A DNA stretch of 64,000 nucleotides from Phoronis australis (taxonomy: Eukaryota > Phoronida > Phoronidae): positions 71,366 through 135,365 of the forward strand of contig NMRA01000738.1 of NCBI GenBank assembly GCA_002633005.1, read 5' to 3'. Position numbers and translations under genes: made by a program. The notes under the pieces were generated by a model that did no database searches, was not told where the DNA came from, and saw only the letters and a program-made list of their open reading frames with translations. Each line of letters starts with the position of its first letter. Position 1 is the first letter of the stretch. Shown piece by piece: positions 27,525 through 40,421 of this stretch.

Positions 27525-27690
27525 CCCTGAATACAGTAAAATCTCAATACATTTTCTCTCTGCAGTGTGGAAAATTCTGCCACCTTCCCAGTTGTTCTTG
27601 AATTTGAGAAGGTCAATAATACTGTCTGTTTCTAGGGTTGGGACAAGCTCCTACCTTGAGCAAAACAATTAATTTCTAGCTCTCCCAAAT
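27525..27690 (+). repeat. Family B dispersed repeat, second-half copy
   Basis: TTGAATTTGAGAAGGTCAAT, ACTGTCTGTTTCTAGGGTTG and ACAAGCTCCTACCTTGAGCA match the second half of the family. It lies directly after a CTCF-like CTGCTGCCCTCTCTAGTA. Confidence 0.6.
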
Positions 27691-30463
27691 GGAGAAATGT
27701 TATTGTTTCAATTGCCCTCTCTAGTGGAAATGTTTGAAACAGTGATAACCCTGATGTGCACACAGTGGGCACATACCAAAACTAGCCTTGCTATCGTTAT
27801 GGAAAATGATCAAGTCCATTTTGAGGGATTTGTTCTTTTTGTAAAAATCTTGAAATGTGGTAAAGCACTGTTGAATGTTCTCATTGATTCAATATCTGGG
27901 TGACCTCAAATGATATGTCTGTTCAATATTTATATATAGCAGCAGGGAATATCAATTTTAAGAGATTATCTCATGAGCAAATTGTAATTGTAACCAACTG
28001 TTTATTCCTGGATTGAATTACTTCCTACTAGACAGACATGTTTCTATCCCATAATCCTCCTCTACATAGCCAGTAGCCACAGTGGCACTAGTCTAATCCT
28101 GTTGTATTGTGCTGAGATGTTATTATGTCGCCATGATTGCTGTCTGCTTGTGTACTAAGTCATTTGGGAATTAAATTTCATAGGCAGATAGTTCCATTTG
28201 ATATTGGGGTTGCTCACCTTTCTCACCTTTTGTGATCTTTGTATGTAATTCTTTGGGCGTTGGGGAGAAAATTCATGTAGGGTCAGGAAAAGTAAATAGA
28301 ATTAACCTGCTAATAGTGGACTGCAAATATAACTTATCACTAAGATGTGTAAGATGGGATTATGATTGGCTAAGCCAGGTAGGAGAAAAAAGAGCCACTG
28401 ATACTGTGTAGACTGCACTTAGGTGTTAGGAAGGTGCCAGTGACTGTGGTGACTCTCATGTGGATTGAATGGGCCCTGCTTGTGATGTCGCACACCACAT
28501 GGCGCGGTTGAAGTTTTGTGGAGTAGGCACAGATTGATCAGTTTACTCCTGCTGAAAATTGGCAAGGTATGCCCATTGGAGGTTTGCTGGAGGTTGGGAC
28601 TAAATGTACTGCTTGTGGAGTGTTTTATTCAGGACTTTGTCTTGTTGCCTCTCTATTAAAGGAGAGTGGGAAATTCTTGTCAGTGGCCATGACCGTGGGT
28701 GAGGGAAATGGCATGTGGATGTGACGCAATCTGTAATATCTTACCTTTGCGTTGTCCTTTCAACATTCATAGTTTCTTTCTGCAACTTTCTTAGACCTGC
28801 TTGAACTTGTGATTGAAAGTAGGAGTTACCCTCACTTGGCAAATAGTTAAGGCTAATCTTTGATGGTGAGGAGCTGTCCTCAGTAATTCTGAAAGCATAA
28901 TTAACCATTACCATTATCCTTTAAACCATACTTATCAGATTCTGGCTGTGTGAGGCATTTTGTGGGGATTCCTCTATTAAGTAAAACCCTGTTAAATCCC
29001 TAAGCAGTGGAATTAACATGCACAATTTTGAGTGTTGATCAATAGGTATGTGTACATATTTCACAGTTATGAAACCTTGTGAATAGTTTCAGCATATTAT
29101 GTATTATATACTGCAAAAAATTCCCCAATTTAAGGCGGTCTCTACAATTTAGGATAGGGAAATTACATGGGTTATAAGGTCTCGCTAAACCACCATCACA
29201 GAATGGTTACAGCTGTGCTGCAGTTATAAGGTTTAAAACAAGAATACAGAACGAAAGTTGGAACCTTTAAATCAGTTTTAACGACATTGATGTGATTAGT
29301 ACTTAAGTCCAAAATCAGTAAGTGGGAACAAAATTAATTATGTGTTTGTATCGAGTCTAACTGTGGTAGCATTTCATGATACTGCCTACCAGCCATATTT
29401 TAACAATGTCTAATTGGGTTTGTTATATAGTGAAAAGAGCTTTAGAATAGATTCAGTATTGCAGAAAAAGATGCTAAATTGAACAAGGGCCAGCATTTGG
29501 CTTTAAGGGAAAGCAAGCAAGTCACGATATGGTTGTTTTTGCTGAGCTCAGTCATCTGACTACGTGTATTGGATCCCGAGAGAAATACACGGGAACCCAT
29601 TACTTTCATTTTTTTGTAGAAATTATTTAGTTCCAATCGAGATGTACAGTTCATACGTGCATGGCTAAGTGTACAATATTAACTTTTGTCAAATAAAATT
29701 CACTAAGTTTTAACATTTTTAACAAAGTACAAACTCTTTGAAATATAGAAACATGGCAGTTTTAGTCTTTGTTCCAAATCTAAGCGTTTTTCCCTTACTA
29801 AAGATTGGGTGGAGCTTGGCCTGTTGTACTGGATCAGGGATTGATAAGGCGGGTCAGCCTTGTGATTGATCTGCCATTCATTACCCCTTGCATTTCATAA
29901 CCCTTGCCTTTCATACCCTGGTGTTTCATTAGCGCCAAGATTTTTCCAAGGATGAGGGGTAATCTATCTTCAGCCATTTCATTTAATTTAAGTATGCATG
30001 CAGTTTATTCACCACAATAGAAACCTGCTGTGAAGAATGACAGTCGTGTTGTCATGGTGAGAGATGAGTCTTTTGGGACTCCATTGCTCCTTCACAGCTG
30101 ACTTGCCCATGTGTTTAAAAGGAAACTAATTTCTTTTTGACATGTCAGCAAATTAGTCCAGAGACTGTGGTCAGTCATTATTGTATCGTGTTATATTTCC
30201 CATTGACATTGTTACGGTTTCATTTGAAAGATCGGCCTCATGGGTCCAACTGTCTCTTCGAGGAATTAGTTAGATTCGACATCCCTAGTTGGGTTTCATT
30301 ATGCGTGTTGTGAATCCTTTCAGGTAGCTGACCTTTGGCTCATGCAGGCTGCTTTTCCATCTCCAGTCACAAAGAGTGTGTTTAATCTTATTGATTGGCC
30401 AATCATTACATTCTGTGTGTGGTTTCCTTGCATAATGTTAACAAGAGTTACACTCTGTTACAG

Positions 30464-30516
30464 GTTGTCACACTGCATGGAACCATTCTAAGGTAATGAA
30501 GTGACCAGCCAACGAA
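30464..30516 (+). promoter_or_regulatory. Probable 5' UTR part of first coding exon
   Basis: A pyrimidine-containing tract ending CTGTTACAG at 30455-30463 could be a 3' splice site. If so, an untranslated first exon and the true promoter lie further upstream, possibly outside the window. An in-frame TGA at 30502-30504 stops any N-terminal extension and supports ATG 30517 as the start. The acceptor is inferred, and a transcription start inside this stretch is also possible. Confidence 0.4.
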
Positions 30517-30598
30517 ATGGAGTATTACAACGTGGTGTGGACGATAGCCGTTATATTTCTTGGTGCGATGGTTAAGGAAGGACTTGGCTTGGATACAT
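30517..30598 (+). CDS. DDR: DDR coding exon 1: start codon and signal peptide
   Basis: Residues 1-27 plus one base of codon 28. The peptide begins [18 protein letters not shown], an uncharged hydrophobic core of signal-peptide type, with likely cleavage near residue 25, just before the mature N-terminus and Cys30. The start context is GAAATGG, with purine at -3 and G at +4. The donor is T|GTGAGT at 30599. The exon ends in phase 1, and joining its last T to exon 2 gives Phe28. Because the exon is short, its assignment rests on the signal peptide, the matching phase and the strong donor. Confidence 0.85.
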
Positions 30599-33500
30599 GT
30601 GAGTAGCAGTTAGCAGTATTCAATAGTGTAAATATTCAGCGTGTTAAGTTCATAGTCTGCCATTATACTAGTAATTAAAATTAAAGTGGCTATGAACTCT
30701 CGTTTCTTTGAAAGAATTAAATCTTGGTTTAGACCACTTGCCTATTTAAAATTGAACTAAAATAATTGTTCCTTAGATCGGAAATGAATTTGGTCTTTCA
30801 AAGAACTGGAATTTTTCTTTGTCTAAAATGAGTTTTCCCCATAAGTTTGACTTAATGGTTTCCATAGCAATGATACACTTTTGGTTGGTCATTTGTTTTG
30901 TAAACACTTCTGAAGTGTGTCAGTCTGAGTTAGATTTTTTTCTTGCCCTTTTAAAGTCCTGTTTTTTAGTAAAAGTTTTGATTGCAAGGGTCAATTCACC
31001 TTCTTGTGACATATTGTCATATGTTGAAGGCAACTGTTCTTAACAATTAATACCATGGTTACTATGCTATCCCTCCAATTTCAGACAAAAATTAAAAGAC
31101 TTGTGTTTTTTGTTCTTCAAAAATTCCTAACATTGGTGTGAATGTCTACAATTTCCCAAAATTTTGTCTGTTGGTAGCATTTTTGCATTACATAAAACCG
31201 ATCGAACAATTTATTTAGTATTAACCATTTCACTTGCTCACCATATTCCATCCTGAATAGATATTCTATAGTTTTTCCAGCATGACAAATGTCATATTTC
31301 ATTAAACATGTCTTAATCAAATTTACTTAATGGTGCTTCTACAAAGTTTCAAGTGAACTGGAATTGTAATATCTCCCTTTCTCATCTTTGATTGGTTCAC
31401 AAAAGCTTGTCTCTAGGCTAGCTAGAATGAGAGCTAATGAAATGACTTATGGCCTATTAGGGGGCTGGCTGGTAATTGAATGATTTCTAACAATTGGTAT
31501 CACCTGAGTTAGCACATTTGATTGATGTTCAACAAGGACCTTATGTGTTATTTGGGCAATTGGGTGGACTGGGATTGAAAATTTTCTCACAAACTTTGTA
31601 AGATTCGTGGCCCGTTGGAGAAAAGAGATGTAAAAATATGCATCTGCTAGAAAGTACTGATTGGTTAATTATTTGTCAAGGAACGGCAATCTGAAAATGT
31701 GCCAGCTGTCTCTAGTGACAGTGCATTACCCTTATTCCTTGACACCCTACCCTTGCTGCTCAGCCAGAGCCAGCCTGCTGTTTGTAGTCTTTCCAGATGA
31801 TAAATAGGGGGACTTTTGGCAATTTTTATTGAGCCTTCTGTTCTGGTAGTCTACCCAACTGTAAGACAAAATAGTTAGGAATTTGAAGCAATGTGACTAT
31901 CATGTTTTAGTGGAAAGCATCTGTTGAACATATTTTATTATTTTTTAACAGTTTTCATTTTCAAACTGGACATTGCTTTTTCTAGTTTTTCTTGTTTTTC
32001 TTGTCCTTCACCAGTCTGATCTGAGAGAGAAATCATGTACAAATGATTCATTGACCTGACTTTCTACTACTAATGCATTGATTGTCCTCAAAATACCAGT
32101 TACTAATGATCATTGCCGGGGGCCAGTACTTGTTTTTGCCCATTTATGAACACTCGGGAGGGTATCTAAATGAACTCCCGACTTGATATTGCGTAGTTGT
32201 ATTTGATTTTATCCGCTACTCCATGACACATGGTCCTGAATTTTGATTATGAGACTCTGTTACAGGGATGTGAAAAGCTTGGTTAGACAATAAGTTAGAA
32301 GCAAATTTCCTCCAGTTATGGTAGAAAAAAGGCTTATGTTTTTAGAAAAAAATTCTCAAGTCTTGAGTATTACTTTGGGTCAGCTATTAGTTTTGATAAA
32401 GTTTGCATTTTGTTTTGTTATCTAACTCCATATGACACTGTTTGATGACAAATAATTAATCTCTTCCTGCTGGATATCGCCATGTTTAAACTTACACACA
32501 TAAATACAAGTCTTACCCATGTATCTTCTGAAGAATGTGAACTGACACATTAGGGATAATATCTTCGGAAATATAATTACTATAATTATTGTTTTTTCTC
32601 ATCTTAAAGCTTCTAACTTTGCTCACAATTTTCGCAATATTGTAGAATTTGATGTTGGTTTAAAATGTTACTTTGGGGTCGTCTTTTATGGGAAAACGAA
32701 AAAATGAAATTTCAATCATATGTGTTAAAGTGTTCACAATAGTCACAATATTTTACCAGATTCATGCATATTTTTTATTAGCTTGACATTGTCTTCAATG
32801 TGACCGAGCAGGTGCGACTTCACCGACTTCGTGTTTATTTTTTGACCTCTGTATTTGTTGTTCAGGATTCTTTGAAGTTGCTCAGCTGACTCAGCTTGTC
32901 AAATGAATAGATGAAACCAAAGAATGACTTATACCAGTACACTCACAATTTTCTGTATTTTCTTTTTATGCACAATTTTCTATATTTTCTGTGATAAGGC
33001 CATTATTTCAGATAAAGAATATGACTGGTTATCGTTTGCACTCATAAAAGCCTTATGGGGTCTTTTGATATGCAGTTTTTTGTTTGTGTTCAAACCTGAA
33101 AATAAAATTTTGTGTGGTGAACTGCCCTCAACCTTACAATAAGCACTACCTAATGGTTTGGTCCGAGACCACCTGTTCTCATCAGGGGGTGAGTGTAAAT
33201 ATTTGAACTGGTCCCCTGTCTTTCACCTGTTCAGGTAGGGCTTTTTACTCACTTGTGGTTGCGGACACATAGGATGAAATTTTTGTTCATGGCCTGAATG
33301 CAAGAAAAGGGGAATTGTACTCGCAACCAGCTTCATTTTGTATTTGTCAACTTCCAGCTATGACAGTTGACACTACCTGAACCTATTCTCGCCAGTGGGG
33401 TTGTTGGCGAGGGTTTTACTAAACCCATAATTAAACAAAGCTAAATGTGCTATTTCTCAAAATTTCGAGAGTGAGTACAAAGTTAAACATTGGCGTTTCA

Positions 33501-36500
33501 GGAAGAATGAGAACAGAGTGACATTGGTACTAGCCAAAAGTATTTAGACAAAATGACCATGAATTCTCTGTCATGACAGCTGGGCAGAAGCTTAATTCAT
33601 GGTCCGAGTAGTCTTCTGTTATAACTGAGATTATGAATGTGAATTGACAGGAAAGCTAGTAAGATGACTAAGCTATTCTGTAATTAGAATTGTACTGCCC
33701 TTATACTGTAATTTTTACTGATAATGTAATTTGTGGACATGACGTTGAGACTACTGTTTTGTCAGATCACCTTTGTTTCGTTCTATAAATACTCGTTTCT
33801 GGCTGCACTGCATGAGTTACAATGGCTTTTATCTATTTTACTTATTGATGATGTGACTGTCTTAATTAACACAGCTGAGTTTTAAAATGTCTGTGATGGA
33901 CACATTTTTAACCACAGACCAGCCTGTATTATCTCCTAATTCTACCCAGGACAGTTGTCAGAACGATATTTGCCCACAAATGAACAGCTCTTTAATCCGG
34001 AAAGTAATCCCTCTCCAAATTGAAATACAATATTTATCCCAATTATTAATAGTTCTTTCTTAACGCACGGCTGACCAATCACAAACCAGTCACAAAAGAC
34101 TTTAGCAGATCGAATTAAGCTCAACTACATATCTATCACTTCCAACAATAGAGACCGAGATTCAATTTCCGGAATTACGTGGCGTCTTCATCTTGTCAGC
34201 ACGTTCCCTTTCTTTTTGCTAATCCCCGTGCTGTTCAAAATCTCTGAAATCCTGTCTGTTCTGAATAGACCACAGTAATGTTGTGCAGCTCAATATTCTG
34301 AACAGTTAATATTCACGCAGACTGTGGTGGTACGGTTGACTTGAGACCGTGCAATTTGATATAAATTATTTGATATTTGATGTAATGAATGTTTTATCTC
34401 ATTAACAACTCTGATCTGTTCTGCTAACAACTCATTAGAAAATTTGTCACTTTACAAAGCAAGGGTTAATATTGAACTGTGATACAAATTTGTTCACTTT
34501 TCTATCTGCTATCAGCGTCAATATCCACTTACAGTTGTTCTGTATTTTGAGAATCAGTTTGATGCCCGTTATTCAGTGAGTAAAAGTGGTTCCGAAGATG
34601 CGGTACTTCAGAAACTAACTAGTGCCCCATCAGGATTTGGTTGAATTTTTTAAACCCAGTAGTCTTCACAAACTTCTGTTGGTAATATCAGACCAATTTT
34701 CTTGCAAAATAATTACTCTGGTTTGACAGCCATGTTCGACTTAACGTCCACTCTTCAAATTTCCTAAGTTTCACTTTTAAATCCTCAACATCGCAGTGGC
34801 CAGATTTATATGATGAATACTCCTTTGAAAAGTGCTAGTGTCTGAATGCTGTTGTCTCTCGACATTTTTAGCTCCCAAAATGTACCTTTGGGTCTGTTTT
34901 AGTAACAATGCACTTTTCCATAATGTGAATGGAGATGCCCACTTTTACTGCTAAAGATGGGAAATGGTTCTATTGGGTCATGTACAATATTATCTTCTTG
35001 TACACGTATACAAATAATGGTATTTTTTGTTAAGCAACTTTTTTCCCCACCCGAATTATTAAATTTCCAATTTCAAGCGCCAACCTTCTTCATTGTTGGG
35101 AATGTCCGTAAGTTTTCAAAAGATTGTATGCTGGTTGCTGTGGTATCGAACTTTAAAATCGTGCTAGGACCTGTCATGAAATAGTAAAAGCATAAAAGTC
35201 TACTTGCCTGCTCTATTACGCCCTAAGTTGGTGATGTTACTGAGGATCTCCATTTTGTTTTTTATGAATTTAGATTAAGCTGATGATTAATGATTGTCAG
35301 TGTGACACCAGTCTGATCTTCATTCTTAGCGTCATTCATGCAAAACTTCTCGATCAGTAATAAGAAATGATAAATTATCACGATTGATGACAAACCTTGT
35401 ATAAGAAATTATCTCAACACTTAGAGTGAATTCTTATCAACCATTCATGTCATATCATCGGTGTCATTTGTATGAATTCATAAAAATCTTTTACAATAAA
35501 TTAGGATCAACCAAAATTGCCTCCCAAGTTGCCACTTCAATAAATCAGTAGTTAAGAATTTTGTTTCCAATGTCAAATTCGTTTCTGAGCTCTGTAAAAA
35601 AGTAGAGAGCAATTCTTGTTAACAAGATATGCTATTCAGTACTTTGTGTTTTGACATCCATAATAGCTGAGAGAAAGTGTTTTGTACTTTTACAGTTTCT
35701 TGTTTCAGTTTCAAACTAACCTTCAGTAAATGAATCCCTTGTTTACTACTAAATTGTTTTTCATCAACATAATCTCTCCAATCTTCATTTTGGAAACAGT
35801 TGCAAATGTCAGATGTGGCACAAAAATATCTTGCATTAGGATCTTATGGCAATGCCATTTATTTGAAGTGTTTATGTGTTTATGTGTTTAGCAAGATGAC
35901 CTTGCAGCCTTGACCTTTGCAGCAGTGAAACTATGGCAGGAAATGACAAGTAAATATCCTTTGTCTATGATCATACCCTGACTGTTCAAAAACTGCATTG
36001 ACAGTCATGTATATTGCCACAATAATCTGTTGGTGTCTGTGGGCCATCTGTCAGAAAACCTCACCATTATAATTAATGAGCCATGCAGCAAATAGGCAGT
36101 GATCTGGCAACAGAAAATATTGTTTCATGAGGTGTGGGCTGAAATTTGAGCAAAACTGTGAAATGGTGTGGAACACTTGATAACTTGTGTGTTTCACATT
36201 TACATAGAAAAGTGTCTTCCAATCATAAGCGTGTGCAATCTCCTTCATTTTCTACAATGTATAGCTGTTGGTTTTGGACATCTTTTAAAGCTCACGGATA
36301 AACTTGCTTAATTGATAGAATAGTGGTCTTTCTTTAAAGTCCTTGTTGCAAACTGCCCATGTGGTTCCAGTATCCGAAAATACTTACTACATAAATTCTT
36401 ATTTTCGACACCCTTTCTTTATACTCTTTTCGCCTTTCTTGCCAAAAGCGATTTTGTAACAGTATTTGACCCTTCTCTCTGAGCGTATGATTACCGGTTG

Positions 36501-39500
36501 CCATCGGTTATTTCCGTACCCACATTTCCGGCTCATCAGTTCAGGAACTTGTCCGGAACGCCGCCATTTTTTCCTTGTTACTGAATGTGCTATGGCTTTC
36601 TCGAAAAGTCTTCATTATTTTGTTTTATTAGTAATATATCGTGATTCGTTTGCATATGTAGTGTATTTATAGTTTGTAGTTAGTGGTCGTTGATTTTTTT
36701 GGAAAGTTACGCGTATTTAGTATGTTAAAATAGCATTGGTGTTTAGTTCCTTACGTAGGCCGGTCGAACCTAGGAACCAATATGGGTCGAACCAATTTTT
36801 TTTTGGTTTTATTTTTTTCCTCGTTTTGAAAAAGTACTTTGCTATCACCGGAAAGGTAGTACATTCTACTCAGTAAAAATCGAAAAAGTATCAAAATCGG
36901 GGCAAGCACTGTAAAGTTATTGCAAGTTTTGTGGCGAAATTTGGGTCACTTTGTTTGGATCGCGTCGGCCATATTGGAGGACAGCGGGATGAGTTACGAG
37001 TTTAAAACTTTGTGTAAATTGTTTTCGCCAACAAATTACGGTAAAATTTAGTTAGACATATCTTTACTTACTATTCTGCACGATTTAGCAGTGTTCACCA
37101 AATTTCAGCCTCGCAGTTGTTACTCATTAAGTGATAAATGTGCTCACAATTCCCGTTGGACTTCGATCGTCTCATTTCTGGCGGCGCCTACAATGTCGAC
37201 TTTTGCTGAACTGAAAGGCATGTTCAATCGGCTACTTTGTAATTTGTGAAGATTTAACGTTGATACATTTTGACAAACGTTGCTACAAAAAAGAAACTTT
37301 GTTCAATTTTCGTGTTTTTTGTGTTTGTGGCCAGCAGTGTGACACAGGACTAACCAGCCCGTAATTTCATGCAAGTGTCTGAAACTACCTTTGAATATAT
37401 GCAGCATTTATCATTTGACCATTTTACTTCGACAAAACAGCTTGCAACCGCATGCATTTACCGTTCGCCAGTGTCTGGTCTCGATCCGCACCGGGTCCGA
37501 TAGGCTGCGGTCCCGAGTCTGGCAAAATAATTTCTGTCAAAATTTATTCGCCACATTTCTTCAGCAAATTCCATAAAATTGTCCGTAGTTTGATTTTATC
37601 AAAATTAAGGCGCGCTGTCGATTTTTTTTATCCCCGTTTGCTGGCTGGTAACAGTACAGGCACTGCTCCAGTCGCACTGACGGCGTTTTCTCGGCCTGGG
37701 TTCCTGAATGAATTGTACTTCCGGGTTCGCTGCAAGTTCAAAATGGCAGTGTTTCTTCGGGTGCGAATCGTGAGTGGCGCGTTCATTTAAACTGTTTTTG
37801 AGTACGGATCGTGTATTTGTTATGGGGTAGGTACTTCTTGGATCCTTATAACATCTTCTAACCATGTAATAAGGGTTAACAACGCGTGAGACAAGGACTT
37901 TAAGTAAAATTGTTTTATGTTTTATAAAATGCTTTTGTTTATTTCATGCATCATGCAAGTGGATCAGTTTTTAAGAAAAACTTGTCATTTGAATGTCACA
38001 GTGATTTTCTTGTAAACTTTTTGGTTGGCCTTGAAATTGGTAGTTAAGGATTAACTGGACAAGAGCAGCCAATTATTTCTTGGCTTATGATTGCTTGTAT
38101 TTAGAAACAAGTCGACAGAATGCCTAGCAGTTAGCCTCAAGCTTATATTCAGATTATACTTCAAATCCCTGTTTTGTTTTTTATTTTAGAACTTTGAACT
38201 TTTAGAGCTTTATGCAACTCAAGTAAGAAGAAGGGATGTAAATCCAAACTAACACAAGATCATGTAACTGATTGAATACATGTGACAGCAAATTAGTTAT
38301 GCTGTGAGTGTGATTTTGAAACTCAATGGGGCAGCCGACCAGTTTAATTAGTCTAACATTGAAAATGTTGCAATGTTTTTGAAAATTTAAGGTTTTTCTT
38401 GAAATCAAACATAAAGTAAGCATGAAAGTCAAGGTGTTTTTGGAAGACATGCAGCACCTGTTCACCTCTTTTTACATGATGTGAGGAAAGTAGTTCTTTT
38501 GGCTTGTTTCATTGGCTTTGATCAGCACCACTGCTGGAGTCCTTGTAGATTTTCTACTGTCCAGCTAATAGCTGATGATGTCAGGCCCTGAATTCCAGTT
38601 AACTTTTACCATGGGTACCAGTCGATTGGGTGGAGGTAAACTTCATGAATCCATGACTTTAGTAAAATCACAAAAAACATTAATTTGTTTTAGAGCTCAG
38701 GTCAAAGCTGATAACTTCAATAGGTCTATTTTGTCCTACAACAATCTCAAAATGCTTTCTCTTCACTAGAAGCAGACTATTTCCCTTTAAACAGCTATCT
38801 TTAGCTTGCACACTCCTTAGCATTTTGGTAATGCTCTGCTTATTTCGCACAAACATTTTTGCTAACATTATTGTTTTTCAATGTTTCAAAGGCTGATTAC
38901 TGTTTTACAAGTAAGACAAAATTTACCAAAAGTTGCTTCATGGCAACTACACAGTTCAAACCCCGCTTTTGATAGATTAAAGTTTTCTTAGTGGTTACTT
39001 TTGTGGTGAAATTTTGACAAAATAGAATTTCAATTGTCACCAATATTGTGTGCTAAGAAGTGAGGAATTACCTTAAAGCATACAGGAATATATAGGGGAC
39101 CCATGACGTTTGTTTATTATGGATACATACTGGTGACAATGATGTCTTGACTGGGGTATTGGAAAACATACATGTGTACAAGTGTCTGTAGAAGTTTGCC
39201 CGAGGCACCAACAGAGATACAGCTTGGGCTAACACTATTGACCAATTCTTTCATAACCATCTGTTTGAAAGTGTGAGCAGTACAGGTCGATATACTAGGT
39301 GGAATTTGGTCTTATTCATCTGAAATTCCTGTGAAATCTTCTAGAAAACTTGCTTCAGGCGTGTCAGTGAACCCCACGCACAGTGTTTATTCGAGTCATT
39401 GGGTCACAAGCCTTTTTGAATATATGGAGATATGACTTTGTCCTTTTATTTGCCTTTTGTTGGATGCATTTTTCTGGAAATGGGTTTTCTAGATTTCTAG

Positions 39501-40386
39501 GTCTAGATTACTTCATATTATTTGGTGGTAGATTTTCATCCCTGATGTAAGAACAAGTGGGCTAATTGAAAGTTGTATAATTGTCAAAAGAAAGGGGAAT
39601 AATCCATCTGTCTTCTCTTCACCTCTCCATTAACCACATGCTTTACAGCAAATTTCAATTACTCTTCAATGGACTATCACTTGCTCATCACCTCCAAACT
39701 GTTTAGACTACATGGACTAGATTTCACAGCACCACAGCCATAAAACTCCACTATGGTGACCACATGTTTTAATGTTACATGTACCATCATCATGTCAGAT
39801 TTCTGTCAACAGCATTCCCCATTGGAGCCAGACCTACTTGTCTAGCCTGTCTTGCTGACAGGTCTTAATTTTGTATTCTGCTGTAGAAATTGTTTTTGTG
39901 ATTGTTTTACCAATCTACACCAACAGGGGTTTCCAGGATTGAATCTATGACTGGGTAGCCTATTAGTTCTGTGAGTCATTCATACTGCACTTGGGAAACT
40001 GACCAGTGTGTGAGATACTTTATTCTTTGTTTTCAAAAAAGCAACATCATGCATGTTGAAAGCGATTATTGTTTTTACGTTGACTGAATGGAAATTTGTC
40101 CGTCCTTTCCATTTTGTGGTTAGAGTCTCATTTTTAGAATCTATCAGTCGGAAGCTGTTCGGATTCGGAAAATTCGTTCTGAATTGGTCTTGGACGGTCA
40201 CTGAGCTTTGGCAAGACTGTTCACTTAGATAGTCCAGTAAGACTGTCCTACTGAGAATGAGGCTGGATGAGTCCTGGATTTTCTGTTTCCCTTGCCAACA
40301 GATGGCATTGTCCTGCACTATCAGATGGAGGGGACTTTGTCCAGTTAATGTGACTTTTTAAAAAAGTAGCAATATTGGGAGGGTTG

Positions 40387-40421
<35 letters not shown>

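Larger units (their letters stand above)
1..30463. other. Upstream region without recognisable genes
   Basis: AT-rich non-coding sequence. Open frames on both strands are at most about 120 codons and none resembles a known protein or carries a domain motif I recognise. The content is dispersed short repeats, minisatellites and a few CpG-richer patches (9.2-9.4, 10.06-10.78 and 12.5-12.9 kb). One or more untranslated DDR exons could lie here but cannot be identified without transcripts. Confidence 0.6.

Noticed and set aside
1-30463. tRNA genes and B-box SINEs
   Set aside because: I looked for GGTTCGAATCC-like B boxes and found none with a matching A box. Covariance-model search would be decisive.
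37452-37790. 112-codon plus-strand open frame in the intron 1 island
   Set aside because: No similarity recognised; the open length is expected in CpG-richer DNA with fewer stop codons.
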